DNA of 64,000 nucleotides from UBA8752 sp964223495. GTDB taxonomy: Bacteria; Bacteroidota; Bacteroidia; Flavobacteriales_D; Sanyastnellaceae. Location: contig CAXQGL010000060.1 of the NCBI GenBank assembly GCA_964223495.1, positions 83,790-147,789 of the forward strand, given 5' to 3'. Numbering within the stretch: the first letter of the stretch is position 1; every line of letters begins with the position of its first letter. Positions 62,304 to 64,000 of this stretch are shown here, one piece after another. Under the pieces are notes generated by a model that saw only the letters and a program-made list of their open reading frames with translations, did not search any database and was not told where the DNA came from. The position numbers and the translations under genes were made by a program.

Positions 62304-63385
62304 GCTTGCGCTTGATCTCCTCCATTTCTCGTCTGTCCACTTCAATTTTCTTCTGGAAGTCCGCCATGATGGACGCCGCGCCCTTGCCGGTGAAGATGCC
62401 CATGTTGTTCTCGTATTGCGTGACGCGCTTGCGAAGGCGGTCCATCTTCTCACGGAGGATCCGTTCCTCCTTGCGCGCCATATGTTCGGCGCCCTCCCCG
62501 GAAACGAGGCTCTCCACCCTTTGCTTGTAGGCTTCGACGGAACGCTCACTCCGCTTTTCGCCAAGGGCGTCGAAATTCTTGTCCATGGCTGCCCGGTAGC
62601 GCTCCACAATCTGTTCGAAAACCCGGCGGGGGACGTGTCCGCTTTCAGTCCAACGTTGGGAGAACGCTTTGAGTGCAGCGAGGTCCTGTCCGTGATTCCC
62701 TGAGAGCTTGAAAGCCTCGATTTCCTCGATGAGCTTCTCTTTTGCCGCTTGATTGACCTTGTAGGCCTTGTCACGGTCTGCGAACTCCGCCTTGCGTGCG
62801 GTGAAGAATGTATCGCAGGAGCCACGGAATTTGCGCCACAGTCGGTTTTCATCCCTCGGTCCAGCCGAACCGAGGTCCTTCCATTCCTTCTGGAGGGCCA
62901 TGAGCACGTCTGCGGTCTTTTTCCAATCCTTGCTGTCGGCCAATCCCGCAGCCTCTTCGGCAATGGCCTGCTTGCGGTCCCTCACCTTGTTCTGGGCGGC
63001 GCGGACATCCGCAAACGCCCCGTCCCTTTTCTGGAAGAACAGGTCGCACAGACCGCGAAAGGCTTCCCAGACTTCCTGGTCATCCTTGCGTCCGGCAAAA
63101 CCGACTTCCTTCCAGCGTTTCTGGATTTCCTTGACTTTTTCGGCGTGGGCTGGCCAATCCGCCGGGTCCGAGATCTCCAATTCCACCAGGGCACGGACCT
63201 CTTCCACGAGTGCCTGTTTCGCCTCCAGGTTCTGCTGGAAGCCTTCTCTGATGGCGTCGTAATGGGCCTTGACCTGATCGAGCGCACCGCGCGTGTGGCC
63301 GAAGAAGGTATCCGCCAGTTGCTCATAGGTTTCCCTTGGACTGGGCCCGATGTCGAACCAGGCTTTCATGTAGCTGCGGGCCAGC
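62260..63385 (-). CDS. DUF349 protein, truncated at its 5' end by a sequence join
   Basis: C-terminal ~370 residues of a DUF349-repeat protein, a helical, highly charged family typical of Bacteroidetes and Actinobacteria. About four repeat units are seen, each with a W-x-x-F/L core, for example EIQKRWKEVGFAGRKDDQEV, ALQKEWKDLGSAGPRDENRL and FSQRWTESGHVPRRV; the end is a coiled coil (EMEEIKRKLKML). The frame begins abruptly around YMKAWFDIGPSP; upstream the same frame continues without stops to the window end, but that part is a shadow of a different gene. The N-terminal part is therefore missing. Confidence 0.8.
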
Positions 63386-64000
63386 ATCCCCGCGGCGAAG
63401 TCCGGCCCGCCGGGCGTTGCGGCCGATGACCCGTTCGACCCGGACGCCATCCCCCGCGTCGGTGCCCGAGACCCCGCTCGAGGCATCGCCCCGTTCGACC
63501 CGGTCGTCGATGGCTCCCCGTGCGAGGACCCAGGATTTCCATCGCTTCTCGACCTGGTCGACCGGCAGTCCGACCACCATTTCGAATGCTCGGCCGCCGC
63601 CGGGATCGCGATCGAAGGTCTCCACGTAGGCGCGATACCACGCTTCGAGGAGGTCGACGGACGCGAGGAACTCGAAGATCGAGCGGACCTGGGGATAGAA
63701 GCGGGCGTTGCCGGCGAAGAAGGCATCGGTGTCGAGCTGGAACAGTTTGGGCCAGGCCAGGGAGATCCCGGCCTGCACCTGCCGACGGGCGATGTTGTGC
63801 CGCATGTTGGGGACGAATCGGATGCGTCCATCCTCCGTCCAGACGTATTCCTCGTACAGGCTCGCGAGCCCCTCCTGCACCCACATCGCATGCCGTTGTC
63901 CGAGTCGATCCATGTCGGCCCAGTGCATGCGATGCGTGAACTCGTGTCGAAGGCTCTCCCCGATGTCGCGGGTGACCAGCAGGCGTTTTCCATGGAGGTA
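63386..64000 (-). CDS. Partial HExxH metallopeptidase-like/PDZ protein, foreign-looking
   Basis: A frame open from the window end down to the join near 63385. It reads SLRHEFTHRMHWADMDRL (HEFTH zinc-binding motif) and HAMWVQEGLASLYEEY (the downstream Glu of gluzincins), a helical middle region, and then a PDZ start (GVSGTDAGDGVRVERV to ARRAGLRRGD), where the PDZ domain is cut off. The style (peptidase MA/DUF1570 type, Arg- and Asp-rich, higher GC) resembles Planctomycetes rather than the rest of the window. Both ends are missing. The natural reading is a chimeric assembly or ligation join; recent transfer is less likely. Confidence 0.65.

Noticed and set aside
63390..63993. N-terminal 200 codons of the 577-codon frame that ends in the DUF349 protein
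   Set aside because: Ser/Thr/Arg-rich nonsense out of frame with the HEFTH/PDZ gene on the same strand, so not a genuine N-terminus.

Overview
The window looks like a chromosomal stretch of a high-GC (roughly 60% by eye) Bacteroidetes bacterium, most likely in or near the Flavobacteriales. Evidence: a giant cell-surface protein ending in a type IX secretion (T9SS) sorting domain, CNYDADATDDDGSC-type repeats, DUF4292 and DUF3108 proteins, a DnaG primase whose zinc-finger ligands are replaced as in this phylum, a fused oligopeptide-type ABC ATPase, MiaE, aminomuconate-type RidA, and TAnnTTTG-like promoter boxes. Genes are packed tightly, with many 1-8 bp start/stop overlaps and few gaps. I see no insertion sequence, integrase, phage module or CRISPR array.

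Layout. 1-1.7 kb: end of lysS (interrupted by an in-frame TAA) and a C26 amidotransferase-like lipoprotein. 1.8-8.3 kb (minus): M23 lipoprotein, then an apparent operon pepP-miaE-ridA-DUF3108-tryptophan 2,3-dioxygenase, and a SAM methyltransferase. 8.4-11.5 kb: rnr and three tRNA genes around a small AT-rich island with a 73-codon dockerin-like gene. 11.5-13.8 kb: polysaccharide flippase and sulfotransferase. 14-17.7 kb: polyamine operon (arginine decarboxylase, agmatinase, deoxyhypusine-synthase-like enzyme, small acidic protein), then tRNA-Val. 17.9-26.3 kb: feoA facing feoB; feoB belongs to a long minus-strand train with an EnvC-like protein, DUF4292, TPR, nucleotidyltransferase, dut and enoyl-CoA hydratase. 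26.3-32.8 kb (minus): ABC ATPase, HPPD and homogentisate dioxygenase (tyrosine breakdown), glucosaminidase, MORN lipoprotein, polyprenyl synthase. 32.9-43.2 kb: yicC-gmk-nadD, prs-rplY-pth, a two-component system, dnaG and recJ. 43.3-48.2 kb: surface and envelope proteins, a kynurenine-pathway aldehyde dehydrogenase, tRNA-Gln and a YadA-head-like repeat protein. 48.3-58.1 kb: one 3265-residue T9SS protein. 58.3-63.4 kb: leuS, a deacetylase, a receiver protein and a DUF349 protein.

Genes that work together: the tryptophan dioxygenase, the RidA-type aminomuconate deaminase and the aminomuconate-semialdehyde dehydrogenase fit the 2-aminomuconate branch of kynurenine breakdown; HPPD plus HmgA fit tyrosine breakdown; SpeA, agmatinase and the DHS-like enzyme make a compact arginine-to-polyamine route.

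Two places look like data or assembly problems and should be treated with caution: the TAA inside lysS at 220-222, and an abrupt join near 63385 where the DUF349 gene loses its 5' part and continues into an unrelated, more GC-rich sequence coding for a planctomycete-like HExxH/PDZ protein. The most interesting biological signals are the polyamine operon with an atypical DHS-like enzyme, recurrent promoter-like boxes only 3-6 nt from start codons (possible leaderless mRNAs), and the modular giant surface protein.
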